A stretch of 64,000 nt of DNA, taken from Mycoplasma yeatsii. Lineage in GTDB: Bacteria > Bacillota_I > Bacilli_A > Mycoplasmatales > Mycoplasmataceae. Location: NCBI RefSeq assembly GCF_030815295.1, contig NZ_JAUSWP010000002.1; one strand, written 5' to 3'. Positions 22,012 through 32,774 of this stretch are shown one piece after another. The notes beneath the pieces are model-generated. The model ran no database searches. It worked only from the letters and a program-made list of their open reading frames with translations, and was not told where the DNA came from. A program made the translations under genes and the position numbers. Each line of letters starts with the position of its first letter. Within the stretch, counting starts at the first letter, position 1.

Positions 22012-23242
22012 TTATTTATCGTTTTTTCTAAATTTTTCTGGAATTTTATTCTCGTTCATTTTTTCTGCGTCTCTAATAAAGTTATTAAATTCATCAACTT
22101 TATTAACATTTCAATTTGATAAGTTTTGGTCAAATTTTTTTGCATCTCTGAACATACCTTCCATTGTTGTAACATTTGAAGTGTCTCAGTTTGATATGTC
22201 TTGGTTGAAGTTATTAGTTGATGAAAACATATATTCCATATTTCATACATTCGAAGTGTCTCAATTGGATATGTCTTGATTGAAAGATTCAGCACCATTA
22301 AACATAAAACCCATCAATTGAACTTTTGAAGTGTTTCAGTTACCTATTGATCCATTAAAACTTCTTGCAAGATAAAACATTTGATACATTTGAGTTACAT
22401 TTGATGTGTCTCAATTTGATAAGTCCTGATTAAATTTGGTTGCGATATGAAACATACTATGCATGTTAGTTACATTTGAAGTGTTTCATTTGCCTATATT
22501 TTGATTGAAATTTCAGTTATTGAAAAACATGTAGCTCATATTAGTTATATTTGAAGTGTCTCAATTGGATATGTCTTGATTGAAGTTTTCTGCTCGTCAA
22601 AACATACTACTCATATCAGTTACATTTGAAATATCTCAAGCTTCAATACCATTAATTGTTTTGTTTATATTACTGTGAAAAGCATTTTTTAAACTATTGA
22701 TTGCAATAGGTAGTTTATTGGGAACAGTATCTGTATTTTGATCAAATACACTTGTTTCAAATGTCCCATCTTTTTTTAAAAAATATCCAATTTTAACTAC
22801 TTGTTTAGGATTATTTCTTCTAGAATCTATATTTTTTTTCTTTATACACATGTTTAATTTTTTCACTATCAAATTTACCTACGTTTAAATTTAAAATGCT
22901 ATTTTTATAAATAAATTTTAAATTTTCTTCTTCTTTTATAATATCTTGTAAGTTATTATCTTCAATATATTTAATTTGTGCATTAACGTTATTCTTTTTA
23001 ATTAAGTTATTAAATGAATTTAATAATGTTTCTTTAGTAGGTATATTATCTCTTACACTGTGGTCTAGATGATATTTTAATTTAAACCTTCCTTTATATT
23101 CTTCTTCTCAAATACTTTTTATTTTTTCTATTTTATTATTATGATCTTTTTTAATAAAATGTACCCCAAGTATTGTTGCTCCTGATGCAATAAAGAAAAA
23201 TAATGAACCCATTAAAAATACAATTTTTCTAGTTATTTTCAT
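22012..23242 (-). pseudogene. DUF285 surface protein broken by +1 frameshift at A8
   Basis: ATG 23242 begins a protein with an N-terminal membrane anchor ('IVFLMGSLFFFIASGATIL') and a charged domain of about 100 residues. The frame ends at TAG just after the A8 tract at 22832-22839. Shifted by one base, the frame continues with 'PKQVVKIGYFLKKDG', 'VPNKLP' and about eight DUF285 repeats (FNQDISNWDTSNV, M..MF) to TAA 22012. With A7 it would encode about 409 residues in the same domain order as the paralogue at 27321-28547, so the intact form is clear. It may be off by phase variation, a decayed gene, or rescued by slippage. Confidence 0.8.
22832..22839 (-). repeat. A8 (coding sense) homopolymer at frame break
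   Basis: The coding strand reads AAA GAA AAA AAA TAT AGA TTC TAG. With one A less it reads GAA AAA AAT ATA GAT TCT AGA and continues into the DUF285 repeats. Confidence 0.8.
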
Positions 23243-23277
23243 ACTATCCTCTTTTCTTTTTTAGAATGACTATTCCT

Positions 23278-23304
23278 ATTCTATTGCAAAAAAAAAAAAA
23301 AAAA
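23278..23304 (-). promoter_or_regulatory. T17 tract plus TAGAAT -10 box
   Basis: In minus orientation T17, GCAA, TAGAAT, the same module as at 21905-21930. A small hairpin AAGTG/CACTT lies just upstream (about 23307-23324) although no minus-strand gene precedes it (topA is divergent), so here the hairpin plus T tract is not explained as a terminator. Confidence 0.6.
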
Positions 23305-23392
23305 TAAAGTGCTAAATTTCACTTGATGCATAATTAATAGAAAAAATATAAAATATTTGTTATAAAATACTTTAATGATAAGGAGTATGAAA

Positions 23393-25315
23393 ATGAAGGT
23401 ATTAGTTTTACTAGAGTCACCATCTAAAATAGATAAGATTAAACATTATCTTGAAGAAGGTTTTAAAGAAAATGAATACACAGTTTTAGCTAGTGGTGGA
23501 CATATTTCAAAAATTGCTGATAAAGGAACTTGAGGATTAGGAATTGATCTAGAAACAATGCAACCTCAATTTACAGTTGAAAAAACAAGAGCAAAAATTG
23601 TTAGTCAAATTAAAAAAGAAGGTAAAAATGCTGATCTAATAGTTTTAGCTTCCGATCCAGATCGAGAAGGAGAAGCTATTGCGTGACACTTAGCTAGTTT
23701 ATTTGATGGTAAGAAAAAAGAAATTAAACGTGCAACATTTAATGAAATTACAAAAGACGCAGTTATTGAAGCGTTTAATAATTTAAGAGATATCGATATG
23801 AACTTAGTTCAAGCTCAATTCGCAAGACAAATGCTAGATAAAATTATTGGTTATCTTGTTTCAAAATCATTACAAAAATCAACTGGATTAATGAGTGCGG
23901 GACGTGTTCAAACTCCAGCATTAAACATTTTAACTACACGTGATGAGATCATAAAACAATTTAAAGAAGTTCTATATAAAAAGATTTTTGTAATTGATAA
24001 TAAAAACAATATTAATTTAAATTTAACTAAAGATAAAAATAATAAAACAGTAAACACTGAAAAAACTTACTATATAAGTGAAAATCAATCAAAAGAAATT
24101 ATCGATCAATTATCTGAAGTTTATAAATGTAGTGATTATAAATCAGTAGCTTTTGAAACTAGAAGTTTTAAACCTTACTCAACTGCAGGATTATTACAAG
24201 ATGGATTTAGTAAATTGAAATTAAGTGCTGGTCAAATTACAGTTGCTGCTCAAAAATTGTATGAAGAAGGTTATATTACTTATATTCGTACAGATTCAGT
24301 AAAATATTCAGATCAATTTATTAAAGATGCTAAAGAATATATTTCTAAAAACTATTCAGAGAATCTATTTAAAGAACCTGTTGTAGGTAAAAAAGATCTA
24401 AACAGTCAAGAAGCTCACGAATCAATTAGACCAACCGATATTTCACTAACTCCTGAAAAAGCGCTTTTAGAAATTGAAGATAAAACTCAACAAAGAGTTT
24501 ATAGTTTAATTTGATGGAACTCTATTAAGTCATTAATGAAAGGTCCTAGCGGATTTAATCATAGATGAACATTTAAAAATGAAGGATATGAATTTAAACA
24601 ATCTTGACAAGAAGTTTTAGATTTAGGTTATCAAGCAATTAAACATTCATCAAGTGATGAAAATGTTGAAGTAACTGAAGATGATGAAATTGAAGAAATC
24701 TCAAAACAAAAGCCAAGTTTTGAATTTAAACAAGGATTTGAATTAACTATTTCAAAAGATCACATTAAAGTTGAAGATGCTAAAACTAATCCACCTAAAA
24801 TGTTTAACCAAGCAAGTTTAATTAAAGAATTAAAAAACTTAGGAATAGGTAGACCTTCAACATATAACCCAATTTTAACTAAATTAAAAGATCGTCAATA
24901 TGTAGAATATCCAAAATCAAAACCTATTATCGTTACAAATAAAGGTTATGAAGCAAATCAATTCTTATATAGTCAATATCAAGACTTTTTCAATCTAAAC
25001 TATACTGCTGATATGGAAGATAAGTTAGATAAAATTAGTGAAGGATCATTTAACTACGTTAGTTGATTGCAAGATATTTATCATTCACTTGATAAAAAAG
25101 TAAAAGAAGATGTTTCTCAAGCTCAAACTGATATTTTATGTCCAAGATGTAAAGAAGCTAATTTAGTATATATTAAATCTAAATTTAATAGAGGTAGAGG
25201 TTGTTCTAATTTCACTACAACAGGTTGTGGATATAGAGAGTATGAACAACCTGACGGAACTTGAAAAGAATATATTCCAGCATCAAAAGATGATAAAAAC
25301 ACTGATGAAAACTAA
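23393..25315 (+). CDS. topA: DNA topoisomerase I
   Basis: This 640-residue type IA topoisomerase relaxes negative supercoils. The TOPRIM domain begins 'VLVLLESPSKIDKI' and has the acidic triad region 'ASDPDREGEAIAW'. The catalytic Tyr is in 'YIRTDS' at about residue 297. The C-terminus has one four-cysteine zinc finger (CPRC ... CSNF..TGC). ATG 23393 is preferred to ATG 23387 because AGGAG ends seven bases upstream of it. It is monocistronic, divergent from the DUF285 gene, and ends in a strong terminator. Confidence 0.97.
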
Positions 25316-25335
25316 TCTTTTTTAAGAAAATAAAA

Positions 25336-25366
25336 TGTTGTAAGATTTCTCTTACAACATTTTTTC
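25336..25366. terminator. Bidirectional terminator topA / YfcC-type gene
   Basis: TGTTGTAAGA-TTTC-TCTTACAACA followed by TTTTTT on plus, and by A/T-rich sequence on minus. It lies between the convergent ends of topA and the transporter gene. Confidence 0.9.
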
Positions 25367-27159
25367 TATACAGCAAACGGAACAACTCCACCAATGCATA
25401 TTAATATAATACTCATCACAAATAGACATCCGATTATAGGCATAATACCTTTTAGATATCTTGTATAACTCATTCTTGAAATTGCAACAGCACCCATAAC
25501 AACTCCACTTGTAGGAGTAATTAAGTTAACTAATCCTGATGCAAATTGAAATGCAGTAATTGCTCCAACACTAGCACGCGGATCTAATTGAATCCCTTGT
25601 TTATCTAATAATGATTTTGTTAGTAACGGAAATATTGCAGTAGCAAATCCTGTTGTTGAAGGAATTAAAAATGATAAAGGAATAAATATTATAAATAACA
25701 CTAATGATTTTAAAATGCTATTTTCTATTCCACCAATAGAACTACTAATTCCTGAAACAAATAATGATTGAAGATTTGTTTCAGACAAAATAACTCCAAT
25801 TCCAGCAGCTGTTCCAATAATTAATGATACTGATAAAATATCGCAAGCTCCTTTAAATCAAGTATCAATAAATTTAGTTTCACCCATTCAATTAACAAAT
25901 CCTAAAACAATAGAAGCTAATAAGAAAATCATCGCAGCAACTGACAGATCAGTTGCATTTCCTCATCCTGGAATTGTTGAAGCTAAATAAGGTAAATGTC
26001 TTCTTAATCAATTCGCTTGATCTTCCATTGCTGTTGAGTTAAATATTTTATCTCAACCTATTAAATAAACGATCATAATGATAAAAGTGATTGCAAATAA
26101 AATTAATGAAGTTTTCTTTCTTCAATCTAACTTTATTGTTTCAACTGTGCTTCCTAAGAAAAATTCTTTATCACCGTGTAAAGTTGAAAAAGTAACTGAT
26201 CTAGATGGATTCTTTTTAACTCTTATTGCATACATCATAGTAAATACTATTACAAATGAAGTAAAAATAAATCAACATAAAATACGTCATACTAAACCAT
26301 TACCTACAGTCATTTTATCTGCAGCTTCAGGTAATTGACTGTTAATAGCATCAATAACAACCGGTACTAAAAACGGATTAACTGTAGAAGCTAATACTCC
26401 AACTCCTGCTCCAAGCATAATGATTAAAACACCGGTAAACACATCAAAACCAGCCATAAGCATTAAAGGAATACATATCATGTAAAATCCTAATGATTCT
26501 TCAGCCATTCCTTCAACTGAACCAAATATTGAAAAGAATGTCATTAAAGGAACTATTGCCCAAACTTCTTTTCCTTTTAATTTAGCAACAATAGCTTGTG
26601 AAAAACCTTCCAACGCTCTTGATTGAACTAATATAAATATAAATGCTCCGATACATAAAACAAAAATAATAACATCAGTTTTATCTATAAATCCTTTAAT
26701 TGGTGCATAGAATCAATCAGCTATACCAATTGGAGAAATTGAAGCTTTTCCTATAAATGTTGCTACTCCATTAAATCCTATTAAGTAATTATCGTTATTA
26801 ACTAATTTTGTTCAACCATTTATTTCTTTTGTTCATCCTTGATTTTTTAAAGTTGTGTCAAGAAAATCGAATCAAGTTTGAGTGTTACCTGGAACAACTC
26901 GACCATGTTTATCAACTCATAATTCATATATAGGTTTTAAAACATTGTTATTTTTTCAATCATTAAAAGCGATATTATTGTTAACTTCTGTTTGAACACC
27001 AGCTCAATGTAATATTCAAGACAATAACATTAAAATACCCATTATTAAAAGTAAAATACTAAAAGATGAGATCATTTTTAAGTGACATCTTTTTTTACTT
27101 TTCTTTTGATTAAAGTCCCCATTTTGCACAGAACAATGCATCTCAGTTTGATTATCCAT
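25366..27159 (-). CDS. YfcC-family membrane transporter
   Basis: This 597-residue protein has about 12 to 13 membrane segments. After an N-terminal cytoplasmic tail and one membrane segment there is an outside loop of about 90 residues, then 'FGSVEGMAEESLGFY', 'LGAGVGVLASTVNPF' and, near the end, 'FQFASGLVNLITPTSGVVMGA'. These are typical of YfcC/DcuC-like carriers, often annotated as amino acid or C4-dicarboxylate antiporters. The substrate cannot be told from sequence. ATG 27159 has AAAGGAGA upstream. It is a single gene between two terminators. Confidence 0.82.
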
Positions 27160-27280
27160 CTTTTTCTCCTTTCTAGAACTGATACATTTTATATTTTTTA
27201 ATTATACTAATTTTTTTAATTTATATAAACTCACTTAAAGAAAATCTACTATAAATAAAGCACAAATATAGCAAATAAAA

Positions 27281-27304
27281 AAGATATGAATAAACTCATA
27301 TCTT
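27281..27304 (-). terminator. Terminator of DUF285 gene 27321
   Basis: AAGATATGA-ATAAAC-TCATATCTT. In minus orientation TTTTTTATTTGC follows the AAGATATGA arm. Confidence 0.85.
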
Positions 27305-27320
27305 AAATTTAATCATTATT

Positions 27321-28547
27321 TTATTTAGGTTCTTCATTAGAATCTATATCCACAAATGCTAGTTCTGGTTTTTTAAAAGCAGGTATTTTATCCTTAGTTA
27401 ATTGGCTTCCTGTTGCAAATTTAAGAAATGTGTGAAGGTTCACAACTCCTTCTTCAGGCTCGTCATACGCTTCATTAACTTTATCAACATTTCAATTAGA
27501 TATGTTATGATTGAAAGATTTTGCGTTTGAAAATACAGCATTCATTTGACTTACATTCGAAGTATCTCAGGCATTATATTTAGCACCATCTGGTTTTGTT
27601 ATTTCTTTAGTTGAGATATCTTGATTAAAGTTTATAGCATTTTCAAACATTCCATCAAGTGCTATAACTTTATTTAGATTTCAATTTATTATATTTCCAT
27701 TAAATGATTCTGCACTATGAAATGCTGCAATCATATTTGAAACATTTGAAGTATCTCAATTATCTAAATCCTGATTAAAACTTTTTGCACCGAAAAACAA
27801 GGCTGTCATGTCATCTACTTTAGAAACATTTCAGTGATTTAAAGGTTTATTAAAAGATTCTGCATTATGAAACATACCAAATAAAGTTTGTGCATTTGAT
27901 GTGTCTCAATTATTTAATTCCTGGTCAAATTTTGTTGCACCTTGAAAAACATTACGGAAATAATTGAAATTTGAAGTATCTCAATTTTCTATACCTTTAA
28001 TTTCTTTATTTTTATTTTCTTTAAAAACTTCGTTTAAACCATTAATGAATCATGGAAATTCTTTTGGAACTTCTTTTACAGTTTCTTTCATAGGATGTGG
28101 ACTAATAACATAATCTTTATTAAAGCCATCTACTAGAATGGTAGTTTCTCATCCCATATCTAAACAGACGGTTTCATCATCATTGTAAGTAGGTTCTTTT
28201 GATAGTGGCATAAATTCACCAAATTGAAGATTGATTTTTTCATTTTTATATATAACATCCCAATCTTCATCATTTCCAATGGTTGTGCCAAATAAACCTG
28301 GAAACTCATATGAAACTTCATCTAACCCTTTTTGTTTTAATTCTTTATTTAATTGTTTAATTAAATTTCCATAGTACATTGGTTGCATTAGTTTGTTAAA
28401 GAATTTTTCATTTCAAACTTCATTAATTACTTTTTTGTGATCGATCTTTTTATTTTGGTTAACAACTGCTATAGTAGCTATAGCTGTACCCCCCCCCGCA
28501 ACAGGTAATAAGCTACCAATTGTAATTCATTTAGTTCTTTTTTTCAT
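27321..28547 (-). CDS. DUF285 surface protein with G9 switch, frame intact
   Basis: This 408-residue protein has an N-terminal membrane anchor (about residues 7-28, including three Gly encoded by the G9 tract), a charged domain of about 110 residues, then seven or more DUF285 repeats (FNQDLDNWDTSNVS, M.. F). The usual lipobox Cys is absent; 'VAGGGTA' stands where paralogues elsewhere have VAC. As read here the G9 tract leaves the frame open, so the gene is ON. Gain or loss of one G would truncate it after about 20 residues. The product is exposed on the surface if the anchor is N-in. The function is unknown. Confidence 0.85.
28489..28497 (-). repeat. G9 homopolymer inside the signal anchor codons
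   Basis: Nine C on plus, read as GCG GGG GGG GGT on the coding strand at codons 17-20. A run of nine G/C is exceptional in this AT-rich sequence and is a classic slipped-strand phase switch location. Confidence 0.85.
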
Positions 28548-28635
28548 ATAAACTTCACCTCTGTTTACAATTATTATAAAACTTTTTCTCTTTTTAAAAT
28601 AACGCAATACAAAATATATAAACTCAATTAAATAA

Positions 28636-28658
28636 AAATGTGTCTTTTAGACACATTT
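28636..28658 (-). terminator. Terminator of the ychF-metalloprotease operon
   Basis: AAATGTGTCT-TTT-AGACACATTT. In minus orientation TTATTTAATT follows. It begins four bases after the stop of the metalloprotease gene. Confidence 0.85.
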
Positions 28659-28661
28659 AAA

Positions 28662-29348
28662 TTAAACTCCTTTAGAATTTAGTTTTTGTTGCAATTCTTT
28701 GTAATCAGGAATATATAAACTTAGAAATCTTCAAAAATCTTTTGAGTGATTTGGATGAACAATATGAGTTAATTCATGAACAATTACATAATCAATAATA
28801 TTAGGTGTAAAGTGTAATAATTTAGTGTTATAAACTATGTTTTTTAATTTAGTATTACAATAACCTCATTTAGATTTTAAAGTTTTAACTGAAACATTAT
28901 TAAATGCAATATTCATTTTTTCAGCTCACATAATTGTTCTATTTATAAATCAATTTTTATATTCTTTAGCTAGTAAATTATAGATTTTATCCAACTGTAT
29001 TTGATTATCAAAATAATTTTTCATAACAATTTTATTATCAATGATTTTAGAATGAACATTTTCATTTAAAAGTTCAATTTCAATTTGATTTTCAAATATT
29101 TTAATTCAAGGTTTAGAACTATAAAAATCATAAACTCTTAAATACTCATAGTTATTTTGCACTTTAATTAGTTTTGAAATATGTTTATAAATAAATTGTT
29201 CAATTAAATAAATCGGAGTATTAAAAGGAGCACTCACTGTAATTTGATTATTAGTTAATCTTAAAATCATATTCTTTTGATTTTTATAAACAACATAATA
29301 AGTTATGTTGTTTTTTTGATAACTTAATTGGTGTTTTTCTTTTATCAT
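28662..29348 (-). CDS. YgjP-like (DUF45) zinc metallopeptidase
   Basis: This 228-residue protein has the zinc-binding motif 'VIVHELTHIVHPNHSKDFW' near residue 185, with the third ligand His downstream, and the upstream 'KSKWGYCN' segment. Both are characteristic of the YgjP/SprT-like DUF45 family of putative metallopeptidases. The physiological substrate is unknown. It starts with ATG overlapping the ychF stop (TAATG) by one base, so it is translationally coupled to ychF. Confidence 0.85.
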
Positions 29349-30442
29349 TACACATTAAATTTGAAAAAGCACACATCACCATCTTGCATGATATATGTTT
29401 TTCCTTCTAGTCTCATTTTTCCAGCTTCTTTAACAGCTTTTTCACTACCTAATTCAAATAAATCATTTATTGAATAAATATCAGCTTTAATGAATCCTCT
29501 TTCAAAATCAGTATGAATTACTCCTGCACATTTAGGAGCGTTTCAACCTTTTTTAAATTGTCAGCTTCTTGCTTCTTGAGGTCCGGCTGTAAAATAAGTT
29601 TGTAATCCTAAAGTGTTGTAAGCCGCTTGAATTAATTGATCTAATCCGGATTGAGTTACACCTAAATCTTTTAAGAATTCTTCTTTTTCTTCAGCTGAAG
29701 CTTCAGATAAATCTTCTTCAATTTTTGCACAAATTTTAACAACTTTAGAATCAGAAGATTTAGCAAATTCTTTTACTTGTTTAACATAATCATTATCTTC
29801 TAATAACTCATCATCATTAACGTTACATACATAAATAATTGGTTTAGCAGTTAATAGTTGATAACCTTTTAAAAGTTTTTCGTCATCTTCATTTAATTCT
29901 AAAGTGTTTAACATTTTATTTTGATCTAAACATTCTAATAATCTTGCTAATAGATCAGCTTCTGCTTTAACAGTTTTATCTCCACTTCTTAATTTAGGAG
30001 CTAATTTATCAATACGTTTTTTAATTGATGCTTCGTCAGCTAGCATTAACTCTAAATTAATAATTTCAATATCTCTAACAGGATCAACACTTCCTTCAAC
30101 GTGAGTGATATCTTTATTTTCAAAACATCTAACAACTTCACAAATTGCATCAGTTTCTCTAATGTTTGCTAAAAAAGCATTTCCTAATCCTTCACCTTTA
30201 CTTGCTCCTGCAATTAATCCTGCAATATCAACAAATTCAATTGTTGTTGATATTTTCTTTTTAGAATTAAAAATTTCTTGTAATTTATCTAATCTAAAAT
30301 CAGGAACTTCAACAACTCCTACATTTGGTTCAATAGTTGCAAATGGATAATTTGCAGCTTCTACTTTTGAATTTGTAATTGCATTAAACAATGTTGATTT
30401 ACCTACATTTGGTAATCCTACGATTCCTACTTTTAATCCCAT
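29348..30442 (-). CDS. ychF: Redox-regulated ATPase/GTPase YchF
   Basis: This 364-residue Obg-family P-loop protein has G1 'GLPNVGKSTLFNA', G3 'DIAGLIAGAS' and an NxxE/NVND-type G4 ('YVCNVND'), which in YchF favours ATP over GTP. The C-terminal TGS domain includes 'AGPQEARSW' and 'HTDFERGFIKAD'. It is ribosome associated in other bacteria. It starts two bases after the DUF951 gene ends. Confidence 0.95.
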
Positions 30443-30444
30443 AT

Positions 30445-30639
30445 TTATCCTTTCTTAATGATATTTTTTAATTGTTTTTGTAAAGTTTCACGTGATAATT
30501 CAATGAATAAATCAAACTTATCACAGCTTCTAAATTTATATTTAGCTCCAATTCTAATTAATTCTCATCTAACAGTCTTACTTGGATGAGTTTTTTTTAA
30601 TTCGATAAAATCGCCAATTTCTAAATCTAAATAGTTCAT
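30445..30639 (-). CDS. DUF951 family small protein
   Basis: This 64-residue protein starts at ATG 30639 and ends at TAA 30445. 'GDFIELKKTHPSKT' and 'RIGAKYKFRSCD' match the short DUF951 family found in Firmicutes next to ychF, whose function is unknown (nucleic-acid binding has been suggested from its beta-barrel-like pattern). Trp is encoded by TGA, which splits the frame under the standard code. It lies between rsmG and ychF with one- to two-base gaps. Confidence 0.8.
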
Positions 30640-30640
30640 A

Positions 30641-31339
30641 TTAATTACTTTCTTTTTTGATTTGTGAGTATTTTCTAGGATAAATAGAACTAGTTCGAGC
30701 TACTTTTTTATAAAATAAATTAACTCTAATTCCAAATCCTGTATCTGATATTTCTTGAGTATTAACTAATTCTAATCCCATCTTTTTATCTTTATTTTTT
30801 AAATCTTCAATTTCTTGATAAGCTCGAGGACCTTTTAATAAAATATATGTTCCATCAACTTTTAATAATTGAACACCAATTTCTAAAATAATATCTAAAT
30901 AAGCAACTGCACGACTAACAATGATATCAAATTTTTCTTTATATAAATCAGTTAGTTCTTCAGCACGCTTGTTTAAAATTTCAACATCTTTTAAACCTAA
31001 TTGGTCAACTACTAATTTTAAAAAGTTAACTTTTTTATTATTAGATTCAATCAGTGTTAATTTAATATCGGGGAAAAATATTTTTAAAACGATTCCAGGA
31101 AGTCCTGGCCCAGTTCCGATATCTGCTATTTTTTGATTAGTTATTTTATGTTGTTCAACAAATAATAAAGAGTCTAAAAAATGTTTTTCAAATACTTCAT
31201 CTAATTGGGTTATTCTGGTTAGATTGTATTTTTTATTTTCTCTTTCTAATAATTCGTAATATAAGTTTAATTTAGCTTTAATCTCATCAGTTATAGTAAA
31301 GTTTTTGTAATCGTCAAAAATAGATCAATTATTAAACAT
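30641..31339 (-). CDS. rsmG: 16S rRNA m7G527 methyltransferase
   Basis: This 232-residue methyltransferase (GidB) has the SAM-binding motif 'IADIGTGPGLPGI' near residue 70, 'LIESNNKKVNFL' as motif II and 'IIVSRAVA' near 140. It methylates G527 of 16S rRNA, and loss is linked to low-level streptomycin resistance in other bacteria. Start ATG 31339 overlaps the pgsA stop by one base; the stop is one base before the DUF951 start. Confidence 0.93.
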
Positions 31340-31932
31340 TAAAATAAATTAGGTTTAGCCTTAACAAAATAAACAACTCCACTATAAACACTGAAAAATG
31401 TAGCAATATACATAGGTATTAAAACTAATTGATTTTGTCAATCAAATTCTGTTCAATTATTAAATTTAGTGTTTATGAAAAATAAAATACTTAATCCAAT
31501 CATTTGGAAAACTGTTTTTAATTTACCTGACATTCCCGCTGCTAAAGTAATGTTATTAGAACTTAAAATCATTCTTACAAAATCAACAATTGTATCTCTT
31601 AAAACTAATACAATAGTTATTCAAACAGGTAATATGTTAAATGAAGCAAATAAAATTAATGCACAGTTAACTAATAACTTATCGGCAATTGGGTCAAAAA
31701 ACTTACCGAATTTAGTTACTAAATTATATTTTCTAGCATATCATCCATCAACAAAATCAGTAATTGAAGCAATAATAAATATTGCTCCAGAAACTGAGAA
31801 TAAAATTCTAGAAAGATCTTTGTTTGTTGGTGAAATATAGTGATCAACTAATAATAAAACTAAGATTATTGGTACTAAAGCTATTCTAATCATAGTTAGA
31901 ATATTTGGTATGTTAATATTGTTTTTTTTCAT
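31339..31932 (-). CDS. pgsA: CDP-diacylglycerol-glycerol-3-phosphate phosphatidyltransferase
   Basis: This 197-residue membrane enzyme makes phosphatidylglycerophosphate, the committed step to phosphatidylglycerol and then cardiolipin. The CDP-alcohol phosphotransferase signature DGx2ARx8Gx3Dx3D is complete: 'DGWYARKYNLVTKFGKFFDP' then IADK. Four membrane segments are visible. It starts at ATG 31932 through an A8 tract (31922-31929) that stays in frame, a useful contrast to the broken A8 genes. Confidence 0.93.
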
Positions 31933-32045
31933 ATAAATTCCTCACAATTTAAATTCATTTTATCATACTTAAATTTTAGAAAAAATAGAAACATTTTTAT
32001 CAAAATGCTATTTATTAATAATAATAAATTAAATCAATAATTAAA

Positions 32046-32093
32046 ATAAAAAAATATCTAATTTAACATAAATTTGCTAAGCTTAGATATTTT
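32046..32093 (-). terminator. Terminator of the permease operon
   Basis: Long imperfect hairpin with AAATATCTA / TAGATATTT arms. In minus orientation a T-rich stretch follows. It lies after the stop at 32100. Confidence 0.65.
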
Positions 32094-32099
32094 ATAAAA

Positions 32100-32774
32100 C
32101 TAAATGTGAGAATTTTTAAGAATAGTTTTTACTCTATCATAAACTACTAAGAATATAGCATAGTTAATTGTTAATTTTAATACAGTGAATCCAAAAGTAA
32201 GAACTGTAAATCCTTTTATACTTTCTTTTGGTGTACCGTATAGTTTAAGTATGAATGTATAGTTAGTAATAGCGGCTAGTAATGAACCAACTACAATCGC
32301 AGCTAAACAAGCTAGAACTATTCATTTGAATTCATGATTTGAATATTTTTCATACTTGTTAGAAACAAAATAAATTCTTTTAACTATAAATAGTACTAAT
32401 GATAAAGCAACAATTGAACCAAAGTCAACAAATGTTAGAGAAAGTAATCCGATCGGTTCACTTAAACCAAATGCAAATCTCAATCAAATTGAAGATAATG
32501 TAAAGATTGATGATCAGAAGAAATTAGTTGCAACTGCGGCTACTGCAAAAACTCAAAGGTTTAATTCAAGAACTAAGAATCCTTGTATTCTAACTATTCC
32601 CATAACATATTTTGAAAATAATACACACACTATTTCAATTGCTAATAGAATAGAAAGTATTGCGATTCTTGTACTTGATGGTCAGAAATAATTTTTTCAA
32701 ACGCTAAATCAATTTTGTTTTGTAATAAATGCTAAATCGGGCTTATTTATTAATTCTTGTTGTTGTACTGTCAT
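32100..32774 (-). CDS. Six-span membrane protein, possible ECF S-component
   Basis: This 224-residue protein has about five or six membrane segments (around residues 37-60, 69-95, 104-130, 150-172, 180-205). Size, spacing and the 'RIAILSILLAIEIVC' first span resemble substrate-binding S components of energy-coupling factor vitamin transporters, but no specific S-family signature is evident, so this is a tentative reading. It starts within the end of the upstream permease gene (32-base overlap), so it is cotranscribed with an amino acid permease and may be functionally linked. Confidence 0.65.
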
